9,105 nucleotides of DNA from Flavobacteriales bacterium (lineage in GTDB: Bacteria; Bacteroidota; Bacteroidia; Flavobacteriales; UA16), in NCBI GenBank assembly GCA_002683735.1, contig NYTZ01000127.1, forward strand, positions 1-9,105, given 5' to 3'. Every line of letters starts with the position of its first letter. The stretch's first letter is position 1. The notes under the pieces were generated by a model, which saw only the letters and a program-made list of their open reading frames with translations, was not told the origin of the DNA and did no database searches. The position numbers were made by a program, and so were the translations under genes. This document shows, one piece after another, positions 1-8,400 of the stretch.

Positions 1-50
1 CGGCTTCGACAAGGGGACAGGACGCGTCCGGAATCCAAAAGGCCTCTGAG

Positions 51-2087
51 ATGAATTCCACCGCCACGCCCGCCCCGACCCTTGCCGATTTCAAGGCTGC
101 CATTGCCGAAGGCTTGCCCTCCTTGCTTCCCGCACCAAAGTCGCGCAACCCGGAAGTCCCGCATGCCCCGGTTCGAAAAGACGTCCTAACGCCGAAGCAG
201 AAGGAATTGGCGCTGGCCAATGCGCTCCGGTATTTCCCCGCAGAATACCACGCGGTGCTAGCGCCGGAATTCGCAGAAGAACTGCGCACCTACGGCCGCA
301 TCTATATGTACCGGTTCATGCCGGACTACGCGATGCACGCGCGGCCCATTGACCAATACCCGGCCAAGACCCCGCAGGCCGCGGCCATCATGCTGATGAT
401 CCAGAACAACCTGGACCCGGCCGTCGCCCAACACCCCGAGGAGCTCATCACGTACGGCGGAAACGGCGCCGTCTTCCAGAACTGGGCGCAGTACCGCCTC
501 GTCATGCGCTACTTGAGCGAAATGACGGAAGAACAGACGCTCGTCATGTACAGCGGACACCCGATGGGCCTGTTCCCCTCCCCCCCCGGTGCCCCCCGGG
601 TGGTGGTGACCAACGGCATGGTCATCCCGAACTACAGCTGCGGCGACGATTACGAGCGCATGAACGCCCTCGGGGTCAGCCAATACGGCCAAATGACCGC
701 CGGATCCTACATGTACATCGGCCCGCAGGGCATCGTCCACGGCACGACCATCACAGTGCTCAATGCCGGACGACGCCTCGACCCGGAGAACCCGTCCCTT
801 GCCGGAAAACTGTTTGTCACCGCGGGTCTCGGCGGCATGTCCGGCGCCCAACCCAAGGCGGGCAACATCGCCGGAGTGGTCTCCGTCACGGCTGAGGTCG
901 ACCCAGCAGCCGCCTGGAAGCGCCACGAGCAAGGCTGGGTGGACCACGTCATTGAGGACGTTGCTGTGCTGGCCGAGAAGGTCCGCGCCGCCATGGTCGC
1001 CAAGGAGGCCGTGAGCTTTGCCTACCTCGGCAATGTCGTCGACGTCTGGGAGCACTTCGACACGGCCGGCATCCACATTCACCTCGGCTCCGACCAGACC
1101 TCCCTCCACAATCCTTGGGCAGGCGGGTACTACCCAGCAGGGCTCTCCTTGGAGGAGTCGCAGGCCATGATGGCAGAGGATCCCGATCAGTTCAAGGCCC
1201 ATGTTCAGGAAAGCCTGCGCCGCCATGCCGAGGCCGTCAACCGCCACACTGAACGCGGCACCTACTTCTTCGATTACGGCAACGCCTTCCTGCTGGAAAG
1301 CTCGCGCGCCGGCGCCGACATCATGGCAGAAGACGGAGAAGCCTTCCGCTACCCCAGCTACGTGCAAGACATCATGGGTCCCATGTGCTTCGATTACGGC
1401 TTCGGCCCATTCCGGTGGGTCTGTGCGAGCGGCAACCCTGCCGACCTCGACTCCACTGACGCCATCGCCTGTGAGGTGCTCGAAGCGATGATGGCCGAAT
1501 CCCCGGCGGAGATCCGACAGCAGATGGCCGACAACATCCAGTGGATCCGCGGTGCCAAGCAGAACCAAATGGTCGTGGGTTCCCAAGCCCGCATCCTCTA
1601 TGCAGATGCCGAAGGCCGCATGCGCATCGCCAAGGCCTTCAACGACGCCATCGCCGACGGACGGCTCTCCGGACCGGTCATCCTCGGCCGCGACCACCAC
1701 GACGTAAGCGGCACAGACAGTCCTTACCGCGAGACCTCCAATATCTACGACGGCTCCGCCTTCACCGCCGACATGGCCGTTCAGAATTTCGTCGGAGACG
1801 CCTTCCGCGGCGCCACCTGGGTCTCCCTCCACAACGGAGGAGGCGTGGGCTGGGGCGAGGTGATGAACGGTGGTTTCGGCATGCTCATCGACGGGTCAGA
1901 TGCGGCCGAACACCGCCTGACCTCCATGCTGCACTGGGACGTCAACAACGGCATCGCCCGCCGCAGCTGGGCCCGCAACGAAGAAGCCCAGTTCGCCATC
2001 CGCCGCGCAATGGAAGCCGAGCCCCGCTTGCGCGTCACGTTGGCCCAGAACGCCGACCCGGATCTCATTCGCCGCACCCTTTCCTGA
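51..2087 (+). CDS. hutU: Urocanate hydratase (urocanase), long form
   Basis: Cytoplasmic enzyme of histidine degradation. It adds water to urocanate to give 4-imidazolone-5-propanoate, using tightly bound NAD+ as an electrophile. The 678-residue protein shows family signatures throughout: AQHPEELITYGGNGAVFQNW near residues 125-145, the glycine-rich NAD-binding stretch GLGGMSGAQPKAG from Gly259, YFFDYGNAFLLE near 410, and FDYGFGPFRWVCASG at 447-461. Cys458 there corresponds to the conserved urocanase active-site cysteine. GRDHHDVSGTDSPYRETSNI and HNGGGVGWGEVMNGGFG follow near the C-terminus. It is about 120 residues longer than the roughly 555-residue pseudomonad enzyme and matches the longer Bacteroides-type form, so it appears complete. 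ATG 51 is the first start codon in this frame inside the window; the frame is open to the window edge but contains no earlier start. A weak AAAAGG lies 8 bases upstream. No other hut gene is visible, though hutH, hutI or ftcD could lie upstream of the window. Confidence 0.97.
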   Translation: MNSTATPAPTLADFKAAIAEGLPSLLPAPKSRNPEVPHAPVRKDVLTPKQKELALANALRYFPAEYHAVLAPEFAEELRTYGRIYMYRFMPDYAMHARPIDQYPAKTPQAAAIMLMIQNNLDPAVAQHPEELITYGGNGAVFQNWAQYRLVMRYLSEMTEEQTLVMYSGHPMGLFPSPPGAPRVVVTNGMVIPNYSCGDDYERMNALGVSQYGQMTAGSYMYIGPQGIVHGTTITVLNAGRRLDPENPSLAGKLFVTAGLGGMSGAQPKAGNIAGVVSVTAEVDPAAAWKRHEQGWVDHVIEDVAVLAEKVRAAMVAKEAVSFAYLGNVVDVWEHFDTAGIHIHLGSDQTSLHNPWAGGYYPAGLSLEESQAMMAEDPDQFKAHVQESLRRHAEAVNRHTERGTYFFDYGNAFLLESSRAGADIMAEDGEAFRYPSYVQDIMGPMCFDYGFGPFRWVCASGNPADLDSTDAIACEVLEAMMAESPAEIRQQMADNIQWIRGAKQNQMVVGSQARILYADAEGRMRIAKAFNDAIADGRLSGPVILGRDHHDVSGTDSPYRETSNIYDGSAFTADMAVQNFVGDAFRGATWVSLHNGGGVGWGEVMNGGFGMLIDGSDAAEHRLTSMLHWDVNNGIARRSWARNEEAQFAIRRAMEAEPRLRVTLAQNADPDLIRRTLS

Positions 2088-2165
2088 TGGAGCATTGCCC
2101 GTGGATCTGGACACCGGAGTCCTCTAGCGCAGATGCCTTGCCCGCTGGGCACTTGGTTCGGCCTC

Positions 2166-2181
2166 CACATTGAGAAATGTG
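2166..2181. repeat. 6-bp inverted repeat with GAGA spacer
   Basis: CACATT (2166-2171) and AATGTG (2176-2181) are exact reverse complements separated by GAGA. The element is AT-rich against its GC-rich surroundings. It could be a protein-binding half-site pair or a small RNA hairpin. Its distance of about 155 bases from the regulator start makes it a weaker operator candidate than the palindrome at 2243-2256. Confidence 0.4.
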
Positions 2182-2190
2182 AATCCCGTG

Positions 2191-2217
2191 GGGCCGACCT
2201 GACTCGTGCAGTCGCCC
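2191..2217 (+). terminator. Possible stem-loop after hutU
   Basis: GGG plus CGAC (2191-2193 and 2195-2198, with C2194 bulged) can pair with GTCG plus CCC (2211-2217) around a 12-base loop, giving seven base pairs. It lies about 100 bases beyond the hutU stop. There is no run of T after it, so it is not a classic intrinsic terminator. It could be a transcript 3'-end structure or chance pairing in GC-rich DNA. Confidence 0.2.
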
Positions 2218-2242
2218 GGCGTTCGCCTAGATGGACAGAACC

Positions 2243-2256
2243 TTTCGGGCCCGAAA
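2243..2256. promoter_or_regulatory. Candidate TetR-family operator: perfect 14-bp palindrome
   Basis: TTTCGGGCCCGAAA is a perfect palindrome centred between 2249 and 2250, about 80 bases upstream of the TetR-family gene that opens the efflux operon. TetR-family dimers usually bind palindromes of this size near their own promoters. A second smaller palindrome, AAACGTTT (2263-2270), and a repeated GAAACG (2253-2258 and 2262-2267, 9 bases apart) sit directly beside it. The palindrome is seen in the sequence; its role as operator is inferred from position and symmetry. Confidence 0.4.
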
Positions 2257-2284
2257 CGCCGGAAACGTTTTAACACGATTTTCG

Positions 2285-2315
2285 TTTCCAAACCACACAT
2301 GAAGGGCTACTTTCG
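2285..2315 (+). promoter_or_regulatory. Weak candidate Bacteroidota-type promoter
   Basis: TACTTTCG at 2308-2315 resembles the -7 element TAnnTTTG known from Bacteroidota, with one mismatch. TTTC at 2285-2288 lies 19 bases upstream, near the position expected for the TTG/TTTG -33 element. The pair would place transcription start just before the regulator's ATG at 2336, downstream of the palindrome. The match is short and imperfect, so this is only a suggestion. Confidence 0.2.
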
Positions 2316-2335
2316 CGGCCTGAAATCCAGTTTGG

Positions 2336-2989
2336 ATGTCTCCAGCCGCACAAGGATCAACACAAGACACACGCCTCATCGAGCTGCTCGCAGGCTGTGA
2401 ACAAGTCTTCCGGCGCATTGGGGTCCGCGCCGTGAGCATGGACGACCTCGCCCGTGAACTCGGCGTGTCGAAGAAGACCCTCTACAAGTATTGCAAGGAC
2501 AAGTCCGACCTCGTGTTGCAGGTTTTCGACCGCATGTGCAACCGCCAGGACGCCCGCATCTGCGCCTTAAGCGAAGGGGGCGAAAACGCCATTGACGGCG
2601 TCATCAGCACCATGGAGTACATGCAAACCGAGCTCCGCAACATGCACCCGAGTATGCTGTTCGACCTACAGAAGTATTACCCCTCCGCCATGCAACGGCT
2701 CGAAGCGCATAAGCAGGAGAACATGGAGGGCTACCTGCTCCGCAACATCGAGCGGGGGCAACGGGAGGGTTTCTACCGCAAGGATTTCGACGCCAAACTC
2801 ATTGCCCGGCTTCACATGGCCATGGTCCAGACGATGACCAACGTGGCCACGATTGAGGAATTCGGCCGTCCCCTCTCCGAACTCCAACAGGAACTCAACG
2901 CCTACCACCTCCGCGGCATCGCCACGGAGCAGGGAATGGCCTATTACAACAACCGCAACCGGGCCAAGGAGGCCCACGCCGTCTCATGA
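2336..2989 (+). CDS. TetR/AcrR-family transcriptional regulator of the efflux operon
   Basis: A 217-residue DNA-binding repressor of typical family length. The N-terminal helix-turn-helix is clear: residues 33-53 read VSMDDLARELGVSKKTLYKYC, preceded by the usual first helix (about 12-29). Residues from about 60 to 205 are helical and lack an obvious motif, as expected for the variable ligand-binding and dimerisation domain. ATG 2336 is well supported because an in-frame TGA lies at 2321-2323 with no other start between. The stop overlaps the next gene's start (ATGA, 2986-2989), so regulator and pump are probably co-transcribed and translationally coupled. By analogy with other pump-linked TetR proteins it likely represses its own operon and is released by a pump substrate. 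Ligand and operator are not known; the palindrome at 2243-2256 is the best candidate site. Confidence 0.92.
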   Translation: MSPAAQGSTQDTRLIELLAGCEQVFRRIGVRAVSMDDLARELGVSKKTLYKYCKDKSDLVLQVFDRMCNRQDARICALSEGGENAIDGVISTMEYMQTELRNMHPSMLFDLQKYYPSAMQRLEAHKQENMEGYLLRNIERGQREGFYRKDFDAKLIARLHMAMVQTMTNVATIEEFGRPLSELQQELNAYHLRGIATEQGMAYYNNRNRAKEAHAVS

Positions 2990-4386
2990 TCCGTTCCCTT
3001 TTCCTCGCCATCGGCCTCTTGACGGGCTGCGCCATCCAGGCCCAGTCCGGCATCCGCCTGACCCTGGAAGAAGCGCAGTCCGTGGCCGCAGAACGCGCCT
3101 ACGCCGTCCGCTATGCCGGCTTCGATAAGGACCAGGCTGCCAGCACCACACGCGAAACCATCGCTTCCGGCTTCCCCCAAGTCAGCGGTTCCATCGAATA
3201 CAACCGGTACATCGACATCCCGACGCAGGTCTCCAGCGGGGACGTGTTCGGCTTCCCGGACTACCTGACCACCTTCCTCGGCGGCGTGGCCCAAGCCACC
3301 GGCGTACCGCTCGACACCCCCCCCACCAATCCAGACGCCATACAGGAATTCCAATTCGGGGCGGAACAAACCATGACCGCCGGAATCACCGCCACCCAAC
3401 TCGTGTTTAGCCCGAGCTACTTCGTCGGCATTCAAGCCGCCAAAGCCTACGCCAGCGCCATGGAAGCCGCAGAATCGAGCTCCATCTCCGACGCCCGGCG
3501 TGCCGCCGGTGAAGCCTATGCTGCCGCCATGGCAGCCGACCAGAACGTGGCCATCCTCCGCGAAGCCGAAGCCCTCGCCGCGGAAGCCTTTGAGCAGACC
3601 CGCGCCCTGGTCGAAGCCGGCCTCGCCGAAACCACCGATGCCGACCAACTCGAACTTGCGGTCTCCGATGTGGCCCAACAGCGCGCCACGGCCGAAAGCA
3701 TGGCGCAGGTCGCCCTCGACGCATTGAAGTTCACCATCGGCATGCCCGTGGAAACCACCGTCATCCTAGCGGACTCCTTCGAAACCCTCGAAGGCACCTT
3801 CGACGGCGCCTCCGTCCTCGGCACGCCCTTCGATGCGGTTCGCCTCCCCGAAATCCGGACCCAAGCCAAGAACCTCGAGCTGTCCGAACTCGGTATCCGC
3901 AATGAAAAGGCCGCCGGAATGCCCAGCATCGGAGCCTTCTACACCAACCAGCGCAACGCCCAGCGATCCAACTTTGACTTCTTCGGCGAAGGCAACTGGT
4001 ACCCGATCCAACTCGTGGGGGTCCAAATGACCATTCCCATTTGGTCCAGTTTCGCCGGCAAGGAGCGCGTGCTCCAGGCCGAGTTGACCCGCGACCGCGC
4101 CGCGACCGCCCTTGAGCAAATCACCGAAGCTGCCGAACTCGAATACCGGACCGCCATGTCCGAGTACACCTCCGCCCTCGAGCAACGACAGCAAGCCCAG
4201 CGCGGGCTCGACCTCGCCACCCGAATCCTCGAACGCACCCGAACCAAGTTCACCGAAGGCCTGGCCAGCAGCTTTGACTTGACCCAAGCCCAGAACCAAC
4301 GCGTCAGCGCTCAAGGCGGCCTCACCCAAGCCACACTCCGCTGGCTCAACGCCCACCTCCGTCTCCAACGCTCCCTCAACGCCTGA
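2986..4386 (+). CDS. TolC-type outer membrane efflux protein
   Basis: Outer membrane channel subunit of a tripartite RND pump, 466 residues, normal for the outer membrane efflux protein (OEP) family. An N-terminal export signal (residues 1 to about 19, hydrophobic core L5-L12) ends in AIQA before QSG, a plausible signal peptidase I site. LTGC at 12-15 also resembles a lipobox, so lipidation is possible. The mature part shows the duplicated OEP pattern. Repeat one starts with LTLEEAQSVA near residue 25, has TATQLVFSPSYF near 135-146 as a beta-strand region, and continues with long alanine/glutamate-rich helices. Repeat two starts near LPEIRTQAKNLE (287), has VQMTIPIWSSF (346-356) as the equivalent strand, and ends in a long helix containing TKFTEGLASSFDLTQAQNQ. 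The start overlaps the regulator's stop by 4 bases; the adaptor gene follows after 4 bases. The trimer would form a periplasm-spanning tunnel. Confidence 0.93.
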   Translation: MIRSLFLAIGLLTGCAIQAQSGIRLTLEEAQSVAAERAYAVRYAGFDKDQAASTTRETIASGFPQVSGSIEYNRYIDIPTQVSSGDVFGFPDYLTTFLGGVAQATGVPLDTPPTNPDAIQEFQFGAEQTMTAGITATQLVFSPSYFVGIQAAKAYASAMEAAESSSISDARRAAGEAYAAAMAADQNVAILREAEALAAEAFEQTRALVEAGLAETTDADQLELAVSDVAQQRATAESMAQVALDALKFTIGMPVETTVILADSFETLEGTFDGASVLGTPFDAVRLPEIRTQAKNLELSELGIRNEKAAGMPSIGAFYTNQRNAQRSNFDFFGEGNWYPIQLVGVQMTIPIWSSFAGKERVLQAELTRDRAATALEQITEAAELEYRTAMSEYTSALEQRQQAQRGLDLATRILERTRTKFTEGLASSFDLTQAQNQRVSAQGGLTQATLRWLNAHLRLQRSLNA

Positions 4387-4390
4387 TCCC

Positions 4391-5437
4391 ATGATCCGCA
4401 CCCTCCTCCTCCTGGCGGTTCCCGCCCTGTTCCTCACCGCCTGTGGAGCGCCAGACGCCCCTGCCGGTGATGCCCCCAATCCCGATGTGGACCTGGCCAG
4501 CGGCAATGCCCGAAAGGTCACGACGCTCACCCTCGAGACGGCCCCCTTTGACCACTACTTCACCGTCCAAGGCAATGTGGAGACCGACCGCATGGCCCGC
4601 CTCTTCCCGATGACGCAGGGCACGGTCGAGCGCATCCGCGTGGGCGAAGGAGAGTCGGTCCGCAAAGGGCAGGTCCTCCTCGACCTCGACAATGACGCTG
4701 TCGCCAGCAACCGTGACGAACTCGACACCCGCCTGAACCTCGCCCAAGACCTCCTCGCGCGGCAAGAACGCCTTTGGGAACAGGGCATTGGCACCGAGAT
4801 ACAATTGCTCGAGGCCCGCACCAATGTGGAGGCCTTGGAAGAGAGCATCGCCGCCTTCAACGAGCAGGTAGAACTCGGTCAAATCACCGCCCCCTTCGAC
4901 GGCACCGTCGACCGCATCTTCGCCAAGAAGGGAGAATTGGCCTCGCCGATGCAACCCGTGGTTCGTGTGCTCGACCTTGAAGACATGTACGTCCGCGCTT
5001 CCGTCAGTGACCACTACGTCGGAGCGGTCAACGAAGGCCAAAGCGTCGACATCATCATGCCCGGAATGGACACCCTTTCCTCCGCCATCGGCCGGGTCGG
5101 CCGCTACATCGAACCGGCCAACCGCACCTTCGAAATCGTGGTGCCGATTCTAGGGGACCATGGCCTGCTGCCCAACCAGTTCGTCTCCCTGCGCATCAAC
5201 GACCTCCACATCGACACGGCCCTGACCTTGCCTTCCAGCCTGATCCTTCAGGATCGCGCCGGAAAGGACTTCGTGTACCGCATTGAAAACGGCCAAGCCA
5301 AGCGACAACCCGTGACCATCGGCACCGCCTACGAGGACCGCGTGCTGGTCCTAGACGGATTGGACGTTGGCATGGACATCATCGACCGCGGCGCCGGTCA
5401 GGTGGTCGAAGGCGAGGCCGTCCAGGTCCTTCGTTGA
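4391..5437 (+). CDS. RND efflux periplasmic adaptor (membrane fusion protein), lipoprotein
   Basis: Adaptor linking the inner-membrane permease to the TolC-like channel, 348 residues. The N-terminus is a lipoprotein signal with lipobox LTAC at residues 15-18, so mature protein would begin at lipidated Cys18 and stay membrane-anchored in the periplasm. The two half-lipoyl motifs are visible at about 66-103 (GTVERIRVGEGESVRKGQVLLDLD) and 164-195 (ITAPFDGTVDRIFAKKGELA). They flank a short alpha-helical hairpin (about 104-162). A beta-barrel region follows (about 196-270, with VRASVSDHYVGAVNEGQSVDI), then a membrane-proximal domain to the end. The order matches HlyD/AcrA-type adaptors. It lies 4 bases after the channel gene and 22 bases before the permease gene. 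ATG 4391 is fixed by the signal peptide; no Shine-Dalgarno is evident, and initiation may depend on coupling. Substrate is unknown. Confidence 0.94.
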   Translation: MIRTLLLLAVPALFLTACGAPDAPAGDAPNPDVDLASGNARKVTTLTLETAPFDHYFTVQGNVETDRMARLFPMTQGTVERIRVGEGESVRKGQVLLDLDNDAVASNRDELDTRLNLAQDLLARQERLWEQGIGTEIQLLEARTNVEALEESIAAFNEQVELGQITAPFDGTVDRIFAKKGELASPMQPVVRVLDLEDMYVRASVSDHYVGAVNEGQSVDIIMPGMDTLSSAIGRVGRYIEPANRTFEIVVPILGDHGLLPNQFVSLRINDLHIDTALTLPSSLILQDRAGKDFVYRIENGQAKRQPVTIGTAYEDRVLVLDGLDVGMDIIDRGAGQVVEGEAVQVLR

Positions 5438-5459
5438 TCGCGAATTCCGACTGATTCCC

Positions 5460-8400
5460 ATGAATTCAGAGAAACTCAAGGAGTTCGGGCTGAGCACCGC
5501 CTCCATCCGCAACCGCACGACGGTCGGGGTGCTCATCGTGATCATCCTGCTCGCCGGCGTCTCCAGCTACATCACCGTCCCGAAGGAGAGCTTCCCGGAA
5601 GTAAGTGTGCCCGAGGTCTACATCGGCACCGCCTACCCGGGCAACAGCCCCAGCGACATCGAGAAACTGATCACCCGCCCGATCGAAAAGGAGCTGAAAA
5701 GCATCACAGGCATCGACAAAATCATCTCGACAAGCCAGCAAGGCTACAGCGCAATCGACGTCAAGTTCGATTTCTCCGTCACCCCGGAGGTGGCGTTGCG
5801 CAAGGTCAAGGACAAAGTGGACGTCGCGATGAGCGACCCCAGCTTCCCGGACGACCTCCCGAGCGACCCCAACGTCTTTGAGCTCAACTTCTCCGAGCTC
5901 ATCCCGGTCATGCAGGTCAACCTGTCCGGCGACTACCCCATCGACCAGCTCGAGGACTACGCTGAGGAACTGCAGGAGCGCATCGAGAACCTCCAACAGG
6001 TCAACGAAGCCGAGATCCGCGGGGTCAACAAAAAAGAGATGGAGGTCGAGGTGGACTACCTCAAGGCGGAGGCCCGCTTGGTCAGCTTCAACGACATCGC
6101 ACAAGCCATCGCACAGGAAAACGTGTCCATCTCCGGGGGCGACATTCTGATGGACGGCCGGCGACGCACCGTCCAGGTGGTCGGGGACTTTCGCGATGCC
6201 GCCGAACTCGAGGCCATCATCGTGAAGGCCGAAGGCGGAAAACCCGTCTACCTCCGAGATGTGGCCAAGGTTCAATTCGTCGACCAGGAAGCCACCAGCT
6301 TCGCCCGCGAGTGGGGCAACCCTGTGGTCTCCCTGGACGTGCGGAAGCGGTCCGGAGAGAACCTCATCATCGCCTCTGACGAGATCAACCGCATCATCGC
6401 CGAAGCCAAGGCCGAATTCCTGCCCACTGACTTGAACGTCAGCATCACCTCCGACCAATCGGACCAAACCCGGACGCAAGTCGAGGAACTGCAAAACAGC
6501 ATCATCCTCGGCGTCCTGCTGGTGGTCGGCGTGCTGCTCTTCTTCCTCGGACTCCGCAACGCCCTGTTCGTCGGGGTGGCCATCCCGCTGTCGATGTTCC
6601 TCAGCTTCGCCATCCTCAACGCCCTCGGCATCACCTTCAACGTAATGGTGCTCTTCGCCCTCGTCCTAGCGCTCGGCATGCTGGTGGACAATGGCATCGT
6701 GGTCGTCGAGAACATCTATCGCCTGATGGACGAGGGCATGTCGCCCTTTGACGCCGCCCGTTATGGCGTGGGAGAAGTCGCCTGGCCCATCATCGCCTCC
6801 ACCGCCACCACGCTGGCCGCCTTCATGCCATTGGCCATCTGGCCCGGCATCATCGGAGAGTTCATGAAATACCTGCCGATGACCCTCATCATCGTCTTGT
6901 CTTCTTCCTTGTTCGTGGCCCTCGTCATCAACCCCGTGCTGACAAGCCTCTACATGCGCATCGAGGAAGCGGAGATGAATGTGCGCCGGCTGTTCATCAC
7001 CACGGGCATTCTCGTGGTCCTTGGAATGCTCCTTCTGGGGGCCGGCTTCAACACCCTGGGCAACCTGTTCGTACTGGGCGGTGTGGTTGGGCTGCTGAAC
7101 CGTTACGCACTCACGCCAGCAACAGCCTGGTTCCAGAACCGGATGCTCCCCACGCTCGAAAACGCTTACGAGAAGGTGCTGCGATTTGCACTCAGTGGCG
7201 CCAAACCCTGGCTGTTCTTTTACGGCATGATCGGCCTGCTCTTCAGCTCACTGGTCCTGTTGGGCATCTTCCCGCCCAAGGTGGAATTCTTCCCGCAGAA
7301 CGAGCCGCAGTACGTCAACGTCTACATCGACATGCCAATCGGCACCGACATCGAGGAGACCAACCGCGTCACGCGCGAGATCGAAGGCATGGTGCTCGAA
7401 GTACTCAACGAGGACCGCTTCAAGCGCCTGAACCCAGAGACGGGCGAACTCGAGTCGTACATGGCCAACTCGGTCATCGGTCAGGTGGGCAACGGCACCA
7501 GTGATCCGCAAGAGGGTCCGTCGCTCGGGAACACCCCGCACAAGGCCCGAATCGTAGTGAATTTTGTGAAGTTTCAGGAGCGCCAGGGGCAGTCCACCCG
7601 CGATATGCTGCGCGCCGTGCGCGAGCGGTTGAGCGGCTACCCAGAAGCGGAAATCGTGGTGACCAAGAACTCCGACGGGCCGCCTCAAGGTCCGCCGATC
7701 AACATCGAAATCCGCGGTGAAGACTACGACGATGTGTTGGCCGCAGCCACCTCCATGCGCCAGTACCTGCGCGGCCTGGATTTCGCTGGAGTTGAAGAAT
7801 TGAAAATCGACGTCGACAAGCGCAAGCCCGAACTCCCGATCACCATTGACCGCGAGAAGGCCCGCCGCTACGGACTGTCCACGCAGAACATCGGATTCAC
7901 CATCCGTACGGCCCTATTCGGGCGCGAGGTCAGCTCCTACAAGGACGGCGAGGACGACTACCCCATCAATGTGCGTTTTGAGGAGTCGGCCCGCAACAAC
8001 GTCGACGCCTTGATGAACCAGAAGGTGATTTTCCGCAGCGCATCCGATGGCCAAATCAAAGAAGTGCCGATCAGCGCTGTGGCAACAGCCGAGCGCAGCA
8101 CAACGTTCAGCAGCGTCAAGCGAAAGGACCTCGACCGCATCATCACCCTCAGCTCGAACGTGCTCGAGGGCGCCAACGCCAATGAGATTGTTGCGCAGAT
8201 GGAATCGGCCTTGGACGGATTTGAGGTCCCCAACGGCGTGCGGTTTGCGTTTACCGGTCAGCAGGAAGAGCAGGCCAAGGAGTTGGCGTTTTTGTCGCGC
8301 GCTCTGCTGCTTGCGCTGTTTTTGATTGTTTTGATCATTGTGGCCCAGTTCAACTCCATAACCACCCCGTTCATCATCGGATTCAGCGTGTTCTTCAGCT

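Larger units (their letters stand above)
2088..2335. other. Intergenic region rich in inverted repeats, between hutU and the efflux operon
   Basis: I find no credible gene in these 248 bases. An open frame at 2206-2400 has no recognisable protein features and runs into the start of the regulator gene in another frame. The stretch is less GC-rich than the coding sequence, especially around 2263-2290. It holds several inverted repeats: a CACATT/AATGTG hairpin at 2166-2181, a GC-rich stem at 2191-2217, and a perfect palindrome at 2243-2256. It must contain the 3' end of the hut transcript and, most likely, the promoter and operator of the four-gene efflux operon. Confidence 0.7.

Noticed and set aside
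258..1832. A 524-codon open frame antisense to hutU
   Set aside because: It is the mirror of a strongly conserved gene in GC-rich DNA. Its product is dominated by Val, Gly, His and Asp with no recognisable domain, as expected for a shadow frame.
2139..2151. TGCCC-GCT-GGGCA mini hairpin as hutU terminator
   Set aside because: The stem is only 5 bp with a 3-base loop and no T run; such pairings are common by chance in this base composition.
1541..2173. Plus-strand open frame overlapping the hutU 3' end
   Set aside because: Arg/Pro/His-rich translation typical of a shifted frame, with no domain and no independent start signal.
2206..2400. 64-codon open frame in the intergenic region
   Set aside because: No recognisable motif, overlaps the start of the TetR gene in another frame, and covers the inverted-repeat region more likely to be regulatory.
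2966..2972. AAGGAGG as a strong Shine-Dalgarno for the channel gene
   Set aside because: It is 13 bases from the ATG, too far for usual function, and is explained by the Lys-Glu codons of the regulator. The ATGA overlap is the more likely means of initiation.
5367..5459. Upstream start for the permease at 5367
   Set aside because: It would overlap the adaptor's 3' end, and the extra 31 residues look like adaptor sequence read in another frame. ATG 5460 gives the normal RND N-terminus just before TM1.
5466..6494. A 342-codon open frame antisense to the permease gene
   Set aside because: Low-complexity Asp/Val/Leu-rich product lying fully opposite the well-supported RND gene; a compositional shadow.
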